In this document: positions 29,242 to 38,816 of the stretch, one piece after another
Layout: every line of letters starts with the position of its first letter
How positions within the stretch are numbered: the first letter of the stretch is position 1
Origin: Methylobacter sp. BlB1
GTDB lineage: Bacteria; Pseudomonadota; Gammaproteobacteria; Methylococcales; Methylomonadaceae
Direction: 5' to 3'
Assembly (NCBI RefSeq): GCF_015476545.1
Contig: NZ_JADMKV010000035.1
Location: forward strand, 1-45,028
DNA: 45,028 nucleotides
Position numbers and translations under genes: made by a program
The notes under the pieces: generated by a model
Database searches by the model: none
Seen by the model: the letters and a program-made list of their open reading frames with translations, nothing else
What the model was told of the DNA's origin: nothing

Positions 29242-29342
29242 CCGCCTAACCACTTTAAACCTCTACGTCCTTATCTTTAGGTAAAGGAATTCGGGTGCCT
29301 TTTTCGTCATTCGCATCTTTCGAAAAGCTTGGAGAAAAAATT

Positions 29343-30653
29343 ATGAAATCAAGGCGTACTATTTTTCTTCCTCTCGTACTGTTGCCGTTCAGTTTTTTTC
29401 AGACAGCGCAGGCGATCACCGGCGGCTGTCCGATTGAAGGGGCGACGCCCATGAATATCGGTCCCCTCAACAATTCCCCGGACAGCGGTTTTCCGCTTTA
29501 CGTTCAGGATTCCAGCGGACTGACCGTGGAAATATGCCTGCATCCGACGCTGTGCATCTCCGATCCGGTGATTCCAGGGCATGAATTTTCGGAATTGATC
29601 GGCTTTGGCGCCGAGGGTTTCTGGGCGGCAGCCGATGCGATTATTACCACGACCGCCGGCATTGATGCACGTTTGATATCCGGTGTCGAGGCCGCCTTCG
29701 TGACCGAAAATCCGGCTGCCGGCCAGCAGTTTCCGTTTACGCGCCTGCGCATCCGCATCGATGTTCCGCAGGCCGGCATTTATACCGTGACGCATCCCTG
29801 GGGGCAGGAGGTATACACAATCGACACGCCGGGCGTGCGCGCTGTCAACGACAGCTTTGATATCGAGTTCGCCGCCAATTCCGTGCACCAGGGCCGCATC
29901 GGGCCGATTCTGCGCTGGGATGCCGGACTGCCGATCACCGACGCGCAGGGCGGGCAATATATCGGCGATCCGGCCATACCCCATGCTGTGACCGGCAGCC
30001 CTTGCGGCACCAATTTTTTCCGCATCGAGGCTGTTGATCTGGACGGCGTAACGCCGCTCGCTATCGATCCGGGCGATAGCGACAATAATGGCAGCGCCAG
30101 CAGCGTGCAGACCAATTTATTTAACGTTTCCGGCAAGCTTTTCAGCGGCAACGCGCCGGCGCCGTTAGTGGTCGACCGCACCAGCTATACCCGCGAGATC
30201 GGCGATGAAGGGCAAGTGAACGCGTTTGTCACCTCGGCGCCCTTAGCCGAAGTCACGGTGAGAGGGGAGCCCAATCTGCCCCCGGATGACGTACCGCTGG
30301 ATGGCAACGGACAAGGCCTGTTTTTCAAGAGCATTCCAGTGGACGCCAGTGTGTTGCCGGATTCAGTGGAAGTCAGCGCCAAGAACAGCGGCAATGCCAA
30401 CGCCTCGCATATCAACCTGCTCACCGATGCCGTGAATATTACCAAGGCCGAATATAACGTGACATCACAGACCCTGACCATCCAGGCGAACTCCAGCGAC
30501 AAGGCAACGAATCCTGTCCTCACGGTCTTCGGGTTCGGCGATCTGACCAACGGCAGCGGCACATTCAGCAATGTGATCGCTCCGCCTGCGAAAGTCACCG
30601 TGACCTCGGCAAAAAGGGGATCAGACAGCGAAGACATAACCATCATCCGGTGA
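29343..30653 (+). CDS. Secreted protein A of an unrecognised family
   Basis: A 436-residue exported protein. I start it at the ATG at 29343, not at 29295, because GGAGA lies 7 bases upstream and a standard signal peptide follows (cut after TAQA). The first 260 residues form the domain shared with the next two genes: GFPLYVQDSSGLTVEICL, FPFTRLRIRIDVPQAGIYTV, THPWGQEVYTI, SVHQGRIGPILRWD and VTGSPCGTNFF. DSDNNG at about residue 245 resembles a calcium-binding loop. A beta-rich region ends the protein. Cysteines in GGCP, ICLHPTLC and GSPC may form disulfides. No enzyme motif is seen. It is probably cotranscribed with B, 65 bp downstream. Confidence 0.85.
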   Translation: MKSRRTIFLPLVLLPFSFFQTAQAITGGCPIEGATPMNIGPLNNSPDSGFPLYVQDSSGLTVEICLHPTLCISDPVIPGHEFSELIGFGAEGFWAAADAIITTTAGIDARLISGVEAAFVTENPAAGQQFPFTRLRIRIDVPQAGIYTVTHPWGQEVYTIDTPGVRAVNDSFDIEFAANSVHQGRIGPILRWDAGLPITDAQGGQYIGDPAIPHAVTGSPCGTNFFRIEAVDLDGVTPLAIDPGDSDNNGSASSVQTNLFNVSGKLFSGNAPAPLVVDRTSYTREIGDEGQVNAFVTSAPLAEVTVRGEPNLPPDDVPLDGNGQGLFFKSIPVDASVLPDSVEVSAKNSGNANASHINLLTDAVNITKAEYNVTSQTLTIQANSSDKATNPVLTVFGFGDLTNGSGTFSNVIAPPAKVTVTSAKRGSDSEDITIIR

Positions 30654-30718
30654 AGGTGCGGCTATATCTGACTTATGCCGACACTTGCAACGACTGATAA
30701 AAAATACGGAGAAACCTC

Positions 30719-33133
30719 ATGAATTCAAGGCTTAATACGAGTATTGTCGCCGCCTTCGCGCTGTTTGCCTGCACCCAGAGCGCCCACGCAATTCCCGGCG
30801 GCTGCCCGATCGAAGGGGCAACGCCCATGAACATCGGTCCCATTAACCCACAAAACGGTTTTCCTTTATCGGTTCAGGATTCCAGCGGACTGACCGTGGA
30901 AATGTGCCTGGACCCGAACCTGTGCATCTCCGATCCGGTGATTCCAGGCAATGTCTTCTCTGAACAGATCGGTTTCGGCGCCGAGGGCTTCTGGGCATCA
31001 GCCGATGCCAGATTGACTACGTCTGCCGGCATTGATGCGCGCCTGATCACCGGCGTCGAGGCCGCTTTTTTGACCGAAACCCCCAGGAACGGCGACCAGT
31101 TTCCGTTTACGCGCCTGCGGATCCGCATCGATATTCCACAGGCCGGCATCTACACGGTAACCCATCCCTGGGGCCGCGAAGTCTATACGATCGAAACGCC
31201 GGCCAGACGGGCCGTCAACGAGAGCTTCGACTTCTCGTTTGCCGCCAATTCCGTGCATCAGGGCCGCATCGGGCCGATTTTGCAATGGGATTCCGATCTG
31301 CCGATCACTGACGCGCAGGGCGGGCAATACATCGGCAATCCGGCCATACCTCATACTGTGACGGGCAGCCCCTGCAACACCAATTTCTTCCGCATCGAAG
31401 CCGTGGCGCTGAACGGCGTGACGCCGCTCGCTATCGACCCGGGCGATAGCGACAATAATGGCAGCGCCAGCAGCGTGCAGACCAACCTGTTCACCGTTTC
31501 CGGCAAGGTTTTCACGCAAGTTGAACCGGCCGCGCTGGTGACCACCCGAACCACCTACGCCCGTCAGGCCAACAGCGCCGGCCAGGTGGATATCTTTGCC
31601 ACCTCGGACGCAGCGGCCAATGTAACCGTGAGCGGCGGCGCGAATCTGCCGGCCGGAGAAAATCCGCTGATCGGCGACGGCAACGGCTTGTTCTATTCCA
31701 GTCTGCTGCTGGAAGATGCCGCCATATTGCCCCGAGTGGTCAGTGTGACGGCCAACAGCTCAGGCAAGACACCTACCCGATTGCTGAGTCTGTTGACCGA
31801 CAAGGTCGACATTACGCGAGCGGAATATAATCTGCAATTGAAAACCATGACCATAGAAGCCGTTTCCAGTGATCTGCTCAATCCGCCGACACTCACGGCA
31901 TTCGGATTCGGCAATCTGAGCAATGGCGGCCTGACGGTTCCCGATATAACGGCTGCGCCTTCCAAAGTCAGGGTGATCTCGACGGCCGGCGGATCGGATA
32001 TCGAGAATGTCACCATTGTGGGAGCGGCACAGCCGGTAGCCGTCAACGATGCTTACAGCACATCGCAAAATACCGTGCTTGAGATTCCTGCGCCCGGTGT
32101 GCTGGGGAATGATATTAATCCTGATGGGACAGCGCTGACCGCTGTTCTGGCTGCCAATGTCAGTAACGGCACGCTTGCCCTGAATCCGGACGGCTCATTC
32201 ACCTATACGCCCAATACCGGCTTTATCGGACAGGACAGCTTTACTTATACGGCGCAGGACGGCAACTCGTCTGGTCCGGCAACCGTGACGATCGATGTCA
32301 TCGGCTCGAATGCCGCTCCGGTGGCCGTGAACGATGAGGCGACAACGGCCGAGGATACGCCGGCGAATATTGCGGTGCTCGCCAACGACAGCGATGCGGA
32401 CGGCAACACGCTGACTCTGACATCAGTCAATCCGCCTGTGAATGGTACAGCGGCCATCAATCCGGATAATACGGTCAGCTATACGCCCAATGCCAACTTC
32501 AATGGCACAGACGCTTTCACTTATAGCATTTCCGACGGCAACCTCACGGCCACTGCCACGATCACAGTTACCGTGACAGCAGTCAACGATAACCCGGTCG
32601 CGGTCAATGACGCGGCGACAACCACTGCCGGCACCCCGGTCACTGTTTCTGTGCTGGGCAATGACAGCGATATAGACGGCGACAATCTGACCGTAGCGGC
32701 CATCGCATCATCCCCTGCCAATGGTACGGTAAACTTTAACGCCAACAGTGTCACCTATACGCCAAATGCCGGCTTTACCGGCACCGACGCGTTCCAGTAC
32801 ACCGTTTCCGACGGCAGCCTGACAGCCACGGCCACCGTGACGATCACGGTCAATCCCGTCGCCGTAACCGATCAGGTGACAGTGATCACAGCCGATTTCA
32901 GGACGAGGGCCGTCCGCTGGTCGATCAGAGGCACCTCGGGGGCCAATACCACCGTCACCATCCATGTCGGTTCATCCGAGACGGGAACCGTTATCGGCAC
33001 TGCGGCGGCGGACCAGCGCGGCAGATGGAAATTCGATAGCCGCGGCGGCGCCCCGTTAGGAAACAATACGACTATCACTGTCGTTTCGTCAGGCGGCGGC
33101 AAAATAACCGTCCCTGTCACCGTAAGGAGATAG
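30719..33133 (+). CDS. Secreted protein B: family domain plus three tandem cadherin/Ig-like repeats
   Basis: An 804-residue paralogue of A. The signal peptide ends after SAHA. Residues about 25-430 align with A throughout, including GFPLSVQDSSGLTVEMCL and DSDNNG. Three beta-sandwich repeats of about 92 residues follow, each with the pattern PVAVND, VLGNDSD and YTPN-F-G-DSF-Y, as in the cadherin-like or VCBS-type domains of large bacterial surface proteins. The last 85 residues (with WSIRGTSGANTTVTI) form a separate domain resembling the end of C. GGAG precedes the ATG. It is likely extracellular or surface-attached; no sorting signal is evident. Confidence 0.87.
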   Translation: MNSRLNTSIVAAFALFACTQSAHAIPGGCPIEGATPMNIGPINPQNGFPLSVQDSSGLTVEMCLDPNLCISDPVIPGNVFSEQIGFGAEGFWASADARLTTSAGIDARLITGVEAAFLTETPRNGDQFPFTRLRIRIDIPQAGIYTVTHPWGREVYTIETPARRAVNESFDFSFAANSVHQGRIGPILQWDSDLPITDAQGGQYIGNPAIPHTVTGSPCNTNFFRIEAVALNGVTPLAIDPGDSDNNGSASSVQTNLFTVSGKVFTQVEPAALVTTRTTYARQANSAGQVDIFATSDAAANVTVSGGANLPAGENPLIGDGNGLFYSSLLLEDAAILPRVVSVTANSSGKTPTRLLSLLTDKVDITRAEYNLQLKTMTIEAVSSDLLNPPTLTAFGFGNLSNGGLTVPDITAAPSKVRVISTAGGSDIENVTIVGAAQPVAVNDAYSTSQNTVLEIPAPGVLGNDINPDGTALTAVLAANVSNGTLALNPDGSFTYTPNTGFIGQDSFTYTAQDGNSSGPATVTIDVIGSNAAPVAVNDEATTAEDTPANIAVLANDSDADGNTLTLTSVNPPVNGTAAINPDNTVSYTPNANFNGTDAFTYSISDGNLTATATITVTVTAVNDNPVAVNDAATTTAGTPVTVSVLGNDSDIDGDNLTVAAIASSPANGTVNFNANSVTYTPNAGFTGTDAFQYTVSDGSLTATATVTITVNPVAVTDQVTVITADFRTRAVRWSIRGTSGANTTVTIHVGSSETGTVIGTAAADQRGRWKFDSRGGAPLGNNTTITVVSSGGGKITVPVTVRR
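32027..32866 (+). repeat. Three tandem repeats coding cadherin/Ig-like domains
   Basis: Units begin near 32027, 32309 and 32585, each about 276-282 bp, or 92-94 codons. They share PVAVND at the start, GNDSD or ANDSD in the middle and YTPN with DAF-Y near the end. The second and third are closer to each other than to the first. Such tandem units commonly change copy number by recombination. Confidence 0.8.
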
Positions 33134-33153
33134 TAAAGCCGCTTTAGAGCAAT

Positions 33154-33205
33154 AAGCCGCCGTGCCGGATGGTCGAATCTGACAATCCCGTACGGCGGTT
33201 TTTTT
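33154..33205 (+). terminator. Terminator after secreted protein B
   Basis: AAGCCGCCGT (33154-33163) pairs with ACGGCGGTTT (from 33192) with one G-T wobble, followed by a run of seven T residues. It starts 20 bases after the stop of B and separates the A-B unit from C. Confidence 0.8.
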
Positions 33206-33753
33206 ATCCCTGCTGTCGCGCATGGGCGTCTCATCCCGTCTGATGCAAAGCATGCCGCTGCCGGGGGGCGAGGCTGTGAAAACTTGCGGGATTGAAGAGG
33301 GCTCGGCTTTTTTCGTCATCTCCTTTTATTGCTGCGCGAGGTTTTCGATCGCTTGGTATCGATGCGTTTGTCCGGTGCTTAGCCATGATTGAGGTCTTTG
33401 CCATTCACTATGGAAAATTCAATCATTTCAATTTGTTGAGTATCCTGCCTGCGGGAGCCTTCCCTTGAGTTAAAAGTTAAATCCCGCTTTTATAATCAGG
33501 TATTTGCCTGACTCAATTTCAGGTGTTCACCCGAGTTTGTTTGATTTGCTTTTGTTATACGCTGTGATCGAGAGCAGCTCAGTCTGGCTGCCATTGCGGC
33601 CCTTAACGAGCCTGCCTGATGCCCATACCAGACATTAATTAGGTCGGCTTCAGTTGAGGAATGGATGAGGATTATCGATACAAGAAATAATTTTCATACA
33701 GCAGTTCATGGATTACCGCCTAATGAATGTAAATCCTACAATGAGGTTTAAAC
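33206..33753. other. Intergenic region upstream of secreted protein C
   Basis: I see no gene here. It presumably holds the promoter of C; the AATGAGG ending 8 bases before the ATG at 33754 is the ribosome site. I cannot assign -35/-10 boxes. Confidence 0.5.
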
Positions 33754-36048
33754 ATGAAAATGAGACACACAGCTATTGCAGTCGCGCTCGCTGCGTCGGG
33801 CTTCTCCGCACAGGCCGATCTGGCCAGGGTCGGGCCTAGTAACGTGCCATCACCGCCGGGATATGGCTTTCCTCTTTGGTATCAGGATCTGAACGGCACA
33901 GTTCTGGATCTGTGTTTGCCGGACGCCAATGACCCCGGCGCTGCGCAGCAGAATGCCTGTTTACTGGTCGGACCCGGCTTGCCCGATCCGCCTTACAGCT
34001 TCCCGAACAACTTTCCCGATGAAGCGTTTTACTTCAATGCCACATCCGTGATGGACATGCCGGCAGGCAAGCGCGCCACGCTGGTTACGGCGCTGGAAGC
34101 GGCATTTTCTGTAGGCCCTGTAGTCATAGGCGATCAAATAACATTTACACGTATCCGCGTATTTGCCGGCGTTCCCGAACCTGGCACTTATACCGTGACG
34201 CACCCTTACGGCGTTGAAACCTTTCCGGTTGATTCCGTTTCCGCCGGCAATCGCGACATCGTCTTCAGCGAAGACGTCGGCGTGGCGCGCGGCATATTTG
34301 ATGGCGCGCTCAAAAGCCGCGTCGGGCCTTTCCTGCAGCGAGCCGACAGCCTGGGCGCCCCGCTCGGGCCGGTCACGGTTAACGGCGCTCAATTCCTGTC
34401 GGATGGGGCTGCCACGGAATTTGTCACCGGCAGTCCTTTCGGCACCAATTATTTCGAGATCTGCGGCGTCCGTACAGACGGCACGCCCATCATATTGGGC
34501 GATCAGGGCGCTAGCGGTATGTGTATTCGTTCCGACCAGTTCAGCCTGATGGGCCGCCTGCACGATTTTGTGGCAAATCCAATTCCCAGCCCGCTGGAAA
34601 TCTACAACAGCTTCTATAAGCGCGACGCGGACGGTACGCAGGTCGATGTCTACGCCCGCAATATCAAGGCATTGCCCAGCCAGCCCAATCCCTCGCTGAC
34701 AGCGGCGGCGGCCAATATAAAGCCTGTCAAGATGATTCCGTTCGGTCCGACTGGCCTCGGCCAATTCTATACTCAGGGCCTGGTGGATCCCAGCGGCGCC
34801 TTGCCTGGTCCCGTATCGGTCATCAACAGTGCCGATACGCCGTCCAGCAAGGTTACGAAGGATGCCGTCGATATCGTGACAGCGGCTTCGGCAAATTACG
34901 ATTACAACACGGATACGCTGACCGTAACGGCAACCAGCAGCGATAAAGGTTTCGGAACCGATCTGCCGCCAAAACTAAGCCTCGACGAGAATAAATACCC
35001 TGGCCATACGGCAGTGGCCGCCAACAACGCCAACGATCCCGCCGAAATGATACTGACGGCCACGGGAGTAGGCACGCCGCCGGATACTGTCACCGTTCTG
35101 TCGTCTGCCAACGGCAGCGGGACATTCCCCGTAATGCGCAATCAGGCGACAGGCGTCAATATACCTGGACCTGGCGTGCCGCTGGCGCTGGATGACAGCG
35201 CGACGGCGGAAGCGAATGGCGCGGCAGTCGAAATTCAGGTTGCCGAGAATGACATCGTCAATACGGCAGCGCCCATCACGTCCTTGCAACTGGTCGGGCC
35301 TGCGATACCGGCCGGTTCTGGAACTGCGTCCGTTAATGGCGCGAAAATCATCTACACGCCGGGTTCCGTCAATGGCGTCGTGACTTTCCAATATACGGCA
35401 TCGAACAGCGTCGGCCAGTCCAATGCGGCGACGGTGACGGTCACGGTTATTCCGTCCGCAGCAGGTCCTGCGCCGATCGTTAATCCCGATGGTCCAGTCA
35501 ATGCGACTGTCAGCCAGTCGGTAGTGATCAACGTGTTGGCCAACGATTCGGGCAATGGCGGCACGCTGAATCCGGCCTCGGTAACGTTAGCCAACGTCAC
35601 CGGCGGTACGGCGGCTGCCGATGCCACCGGCAAGGTGACTTTCACGGCCGGCACAGCGGCAGGCAACTTCGGCTTCGATTACACGGTAGCCAACGACAAC
35701 GGCCAGGTTTCGCCGACAGCGCATGTCGCAGTGACGGTCGTCAATCCTGAGAATATCCAGATAACTACATCACAGTGCAAGGTCATCAGTACCACGGCGG
35801 GCGAATGGCGCGTGGCCGGCACCAGCTCGGTGCAGACCAATAACAGCATCCAGTTGTATCTGACGGCATCTGTGCCGGCCGATCTGAGTGACAACAAACT
35901 GGGGGCAGCCGCCCCTGTTGTTGCCGGCGTGCCTAACGGTACCTGGGAAGTCCGGTTAAGACCGGGACCAGCCTGCAGGACGCCGATCAGCTTGATTTCC
36001 TCGGCGACAAGCGCCAAGCGGGAAAACATCGCTGTTGCGCCCAAATAA
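33754..36048 (+). CDS. Secreted protein C, divergent member of the same family
   Basis: A 764-residue exported protein with a signal peptide cut after SAQA. Its first 265 residues align with A and B but have diverged: GYGFPLWYQDLNGTVLDLCL, ITFTRIRVFAGVPEPGTYTV, THPYGVETFPV, SRVGPFLQ and VTGSPFGTNYFEICG. The DSDNNG loop is absent. Two or more Ig/cadherin-like units follow (VPLALDDSATAEAN and VINVLANDSGNGG regions), then a C-terminal domain with GEWRVAGTS and GTWEVRLRPGP. No catalytic motif is seen. It is followed by its own terminator, so it is probably a single-gene unit placed just before the oxidase operon. Confidence 0.85.
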   Translation: MKMRHTAIAVALAASGFSAQADLARVGPSNVPSPPGYGFPLWYQDLNGTVLDLCLPDANDPGAAQQNACLLVGPGLPDPPYSFPNNFPDEAFYFNATSVMDMPAGKRATLVTALEAAFSVGPVVIGDQITFTRIRVFAGVPEPGTYTVTHPYGVETFPVDSVSAGNRDIVFSEDVGVARGIFDGALKSRVGPFLQRADSLGAPLGPVTVNGAQFLSDGAATEFVTGSPFGTNYFEICGVRTDGTPIILGDQGASGMCIRSDQFSLMGRLHDFVANPIPSPLEIYNSFYKRDADGTQVDVYARNIKALPSQPNPSLTAAAANIKPVKMIPFGPTGLGQFYTQGLVDPSGALPGPVSVINSADTPSSKVTKDAVDIVTAASANYDYNTDTLTVTATSSDKGFGTDLPPKLSLDENKYPGHTAVAANNANDPAEMILTATGVGTPPDTVTVLSSANGSGTFPVMRNQATGVNIPGPGVPLALDDSATAEANGAAVEIQVAENDIVNTAAPITSLQLVGPAIPAGSGTASVNGAKIIYTPGSVNGVVTFQYTASNSVGQSNAATVTVTVIPSAAGPAPIVNPDGPVNATVSQSVVINVLANDSGNGGTLNPASVTLANVTGGTAAADATGKVTFTAGTAAGNFGFDYTVANDNGQVSPTAHVAVTVVNPENIQITTSQCKVISTTAGEWRVAGTSSVQTNNSIQLYLTASVPADLSDNKLGAAAPVVAGVPNGTWEVRLRPGPACRTPISLISSATSAKRENIAVAPK

Positions 36049-36062
36049 GCGCAGGGAATCGG

Positions 36063-36090
36063 AAACCGGCCCCGCCAGGGGCCGGTTTTT
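36063..36090 (+). terminator. Terminator after secreted protein C
   Basis: AAACCGGCCCC (36063-36073) pairs perfectly with GGGGCCGGTTT (36078-36088) around a GCCA loop, ending in five T residues. It is a strong intrinsic terminator 14 bases after the stop of C. Confidence 0.93.
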
Positions 36091-36207
36091 AAGGCTGAAC
36101 GGCAAAACAGCATCTGGACTTGCTGTTGAGTGTTGGGCAAAAAGAAAAGCACTGAAACACAATTTCTTTGCGCGGTTTTTCAAAAATAAAGATGGGGAAG
36201 GAGTGTC

Positions 36208-38136
36208 ATGTTTAAGAAAACAGTCAAAGTAACGAATTACAGCCAGCGCGAAAAGGCCATAGCCCGGTATATGCAGGAGGTTAACGATATTCAGAAAGCC
36301 GGCATCAGCCGGCGCGAGTTATTCAAGATGGGATTGACGGCTGGCGTGGGCGGCCTGACAGCGATCGGAGGTCGCCATTTTCTGCCTAATCTGGCCGAAG
36401 CGGCCGATAGAGGATTGATCAGTCCACCCTGTAGGAAACCCTGGACGGAGCCGCTGCCGATCCCGAAGGCCTGCCAATCGGTAGGCTCTTTTACCGGCCC
36501 TTCGCCGGAAGAAGGCAAATGCGGCGAAAAGCATACGCTTTGGAATCCCGGAAAAAATGATTTCGACGATTTCGAGGAAGCGCGCGACGAGGCGCACCAG
36601 CGCTGGAGCGAGTTGGGCGGCCTGGACGCCTGCACGAAATATGAACTGATGGTCAGGGAAATCGACTGGAATTTTTATTCAGCGCAAGAATACCCGGCAT
36701 TCAATTCCAAAGTCTGGACTTATGTCGACCTGAATTCGGACGCGGTCGGCGTGCTGCGCATCAATGCCCATTACGGCGAGCCTATACTCATGCGTATGTA
36801 CAATGGCTTGCCCAAGGATGACAAGGAAAACCAGGGATTCGGCATCAATCAGTGCTCGCCGCATCTGCATAACGCCCACAATCCCCCTGAATCCGACGGC
36901 GGGCCGACCCGGTTCTTCGATTCCGGCGAATGGTGGGATTACTGGTATCCGAACATTCGGGCAGGCTTCGCCAGCACGCACAGGAACGGCACCTGGTACA
37001 ATGGCGCCTGGTGTCCGGGCGACTGGCGGGAAACGCAAAGCACGCTGTGGTTTCACGACCACCGCTTCGACTTTACAGCCGCCAACGTCTATAAAGGCAT
37101 GGCCTCGTTCTACACGCTGTTCAGCAATGACATCAACCTCGATACCGGCGATGAAACGACCGGCCTGAGGCTGCCCAGCGGTGAATACGATGTCCCTTTG
37201 CTATTTACCGACAAGGTCTTCGACCAGACTGGCCAGATGTTCTTCGATACCTTCAATCTGGAAGGCATCATCGGCGATATGCAGACGGTCAACTTCAAGA
37301 TCAAGCCCTATATGTATGTCAAACGCCGCAAATACCGTTTCCGTTGCCTGGATGCCGGGCCGTCACGGTTCATCGAACTGTTTCTGAGCAATGGCGCCAA
37401 GTTCACGCGCATCGCCAATGACGGCAATCTGCTGCCCAAGGCGCAAGTCGTCTCCAGTGTACGGTTGGGTGTAGCCGAAAGGGCGGATGTGATCGTCGAT
37501 TTCAGCCAGTATGCGCCCGGTACGGTGATTTATCTGGAAAACCGGCTGGAACAGCTCAACGGCAAGGGCACTTCCGGCAAGCTTCTGCCTTCCGGCAGCA
37601 AGACGCAGCTTCTTAAGTTCATCGTGTCCGGCGATCCGGTCGTCGATGAAAGCGCGCCGTTGAGCACGCTCCAGTCTCAGGTCATGGTGCCGTTGCCAGC
37701 CAGAACCAATCCCATCAAGGTCAACCGGACCTTCAAATTCGATTCAAGCAATGGCGCCTGGACAGTCAATGGCAGGCTATTCGATCCCTCCAGAATCAGC
37801 GCCTATCCGGCAGAGGGTTCGGCGGAGCGATGGACGCTGAATTCGAGCGGCGGCTGGTCTCATCCGGTGCATACACATCATGAGGAATTTCAACTGCTCA
37901 GTCGCAACGGCAAGGCCGAGAACCTGGCGATCGATGACAAGTCCCGCAAGGACGTAGTAAGAATCGGCGATGGCGCCGTGGGTTCGTCGGGATCGGGCGA
38001 GGTCAGCTACTACATACAATTCCGCGACTGGTACGGCGACTATCCCTTGCACTGCCACAACGTCGTGCATGAAGACCATGCCATGATGATTCGTTTCCGC
38101 ATCGTGCCGCCCGATGATTCGAAGGCCGGCAAGTAA
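36208..38136 (+). CDS. Tat-exported multicopper oxidase
   Basis: A 642-residue three-domain laccase-type oxidase. The twin-arginine signal SRRELFK (34-40), followed by a glycine-rich hydrophobic stretch, implies folded, copper-loaded export through Tat. Copper motifs are HLHNAH (219-224; the usual glycine is replaced by asparagine), WFHDHRF (281-287), HPVHTHHEEF near 550 and HCHNVVHEDHAMM (615-627), which has the type 1 Cys, His and Met. Large insertions separate the first two motifs from the N-terminus, with several extra cysteines (75, 89, 105, 142). The family resembles CotA and bilirubin oxidase. AAGGAG lies 5 bases before the ATG. It is followed after 23 bases by the SCO gene. The substrate is unknown. 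Confidence 0.9.
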   Translation: MFKKTVKVTNYSQREKAIARYMQEVNDIQKAGISRRELFKMGLTAGVGGLTAIGGRHFLPNLAEAADRGLISPPCRKPWTEPLPIPKACQSVGSFTGPSPEEGKCGEKHTLWNPGKNDFDDFEEARDEAHQRWSELGGLDACTKYELMVREIDWNFYSAQEYPAFNSKVWTYVDLNSDAVGVLRINAHYGEPILMRMYNGLPKDDKENQGFGINQCSPHLHNAHNPPESDGGPTRFFDSGEWWDYWYPNIRAGFASTHRNGTWYNGAWCPGDWRETQSTLWFHDHRFDFTAANVYKGMASFYTLFSNDINLDTGDETTGLRLPSGEYDVPLLFTDKVFDQTGQMFFDTFNLEGIIGDMQTVNFKIKPYMYVKRRKYRFRCLDAGPSRFIELFLSNGAKFTRIANDGNLLPKAQVVSSVRLGVAERADVIVDFSQYAPGTVIYLENRLEQLNGKGTSGKLLPSGSKTQLLKFIVSGDPVVDESAPLSTLQSQVMVPLPARTNPIKVNRTFKFDSSNGAWTVNGRLFDPSRISAYPAEGSAERWTLNSSGGWSHPVHTHHEEFQLLSRNGKAENLAIDDKSRKDVVRIGDGAVGSSGSGEVSYYIQFRDWYGDYPLHCHNVVHEDHAMMIRFRIVPPDDSKAGK

Positions 38137-38159
38137 CGCGACTGAGCGAGGATAAAACC

Positions 38160-38816
38160 ATGAACAAAAGAGATTTTATCAAAAAGCTGACCGGTGCTTC
38201 TCTCGGCATAGCCACATTGAACACCTTGCCTTCCGCCGCTATCGCCCAAGGCGATTTTCACCCGGCCAGAATGGACCGGGCCGAGCGCCGCAAAAAATCC
38301 TTTCCGAACGTGCCGCTGATTACGCATGAGGGCGAGGCCGTGCGGTTCTACGACGATCTGATCAAGGACAAAACCGTACTCATCAATTTCATGTACGCGC
38401 GTTGCGGCGATATCTGCCCGGGCATGACCGCGAATCTGAAAAAGGTGCAGAAAGAATTCGGCGATAGGGTAGGGCGCGATATCTTCATGTATTCGATCAC
38501 GCTGGAGCCGGAACATGACACGCCGTCAGCGCTGAAAGCCTATGCCGAGCTCTTCAGGGTCGGACCGGGATGGAAGTTCCTGACAGGCAAAAAAAATGAC
38601 ATCGAACTGCTGCGCAGACAACTGGGTTTTACTTTCTCGGACCCGATGCTGGACCAGGACAAAACCCAGCACATAGGCGTCGTCAAATACGGCATCGAGC
38701 CGCTGGAGCGCTGGGGAACATGCCCGGCCCTGGGTAATCCCAAATACATCGCCGAATATCTTTATTGGATGGAGCCTGACGGACGGCGGCCGAAACAATC
38801 GGAAATGCTGGGTTAA
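38160..38816 (+). CDS. SCO1/SenC family copper chaperone
   Basis: A 218-residue thioredoxin-fold protein. The copper-binding pair C82 and C86 is in RCGDIC, and the third ligand H171 is in DKTQHIGVVKYG, as in SCO1. Its N-terminus (NKRDFIKKL then a hydrophobic stretch ending SAAIA) looks like an export signal, possibly a KR variant of Tat. SCO proteins deliver copper to cytochrome oxidase or act as thiol reductases. The position 23 bases after a multicopper oxidase suggests it loads copper into that oxidase instead. GAGGA is 7 bases before the ATG. No clear terminator follows. Confidence 0.93.
   Translation: MNKRDFIKKLTGASLGIATLNTLPSAAIAQGDFHPARMDRAERRKKSFPNVPLITHEGEAVRFYDDLIKDKTVLINFMYARCGDICPGMTANLKKVQKEFGDRVGRDIFMYSITLEPEHDTPSALKAYAELFRVGPGWKFLTGKKNDIELLRRQLGFTFSDPMLDQDKTQHIGVVKYGIEPLERWGTCPALGNPKYIAEYLYWMEPDGRRPKQSEMLG

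Noticed and set aside
32027-32866. CRISPR-like or satellite interpretation of the repeats in B
   Set aside because: Units are 276-282 bp, diverged and in frame; they are protein domains, not a CRISPR array. No CRISPR array is seen anywhere.
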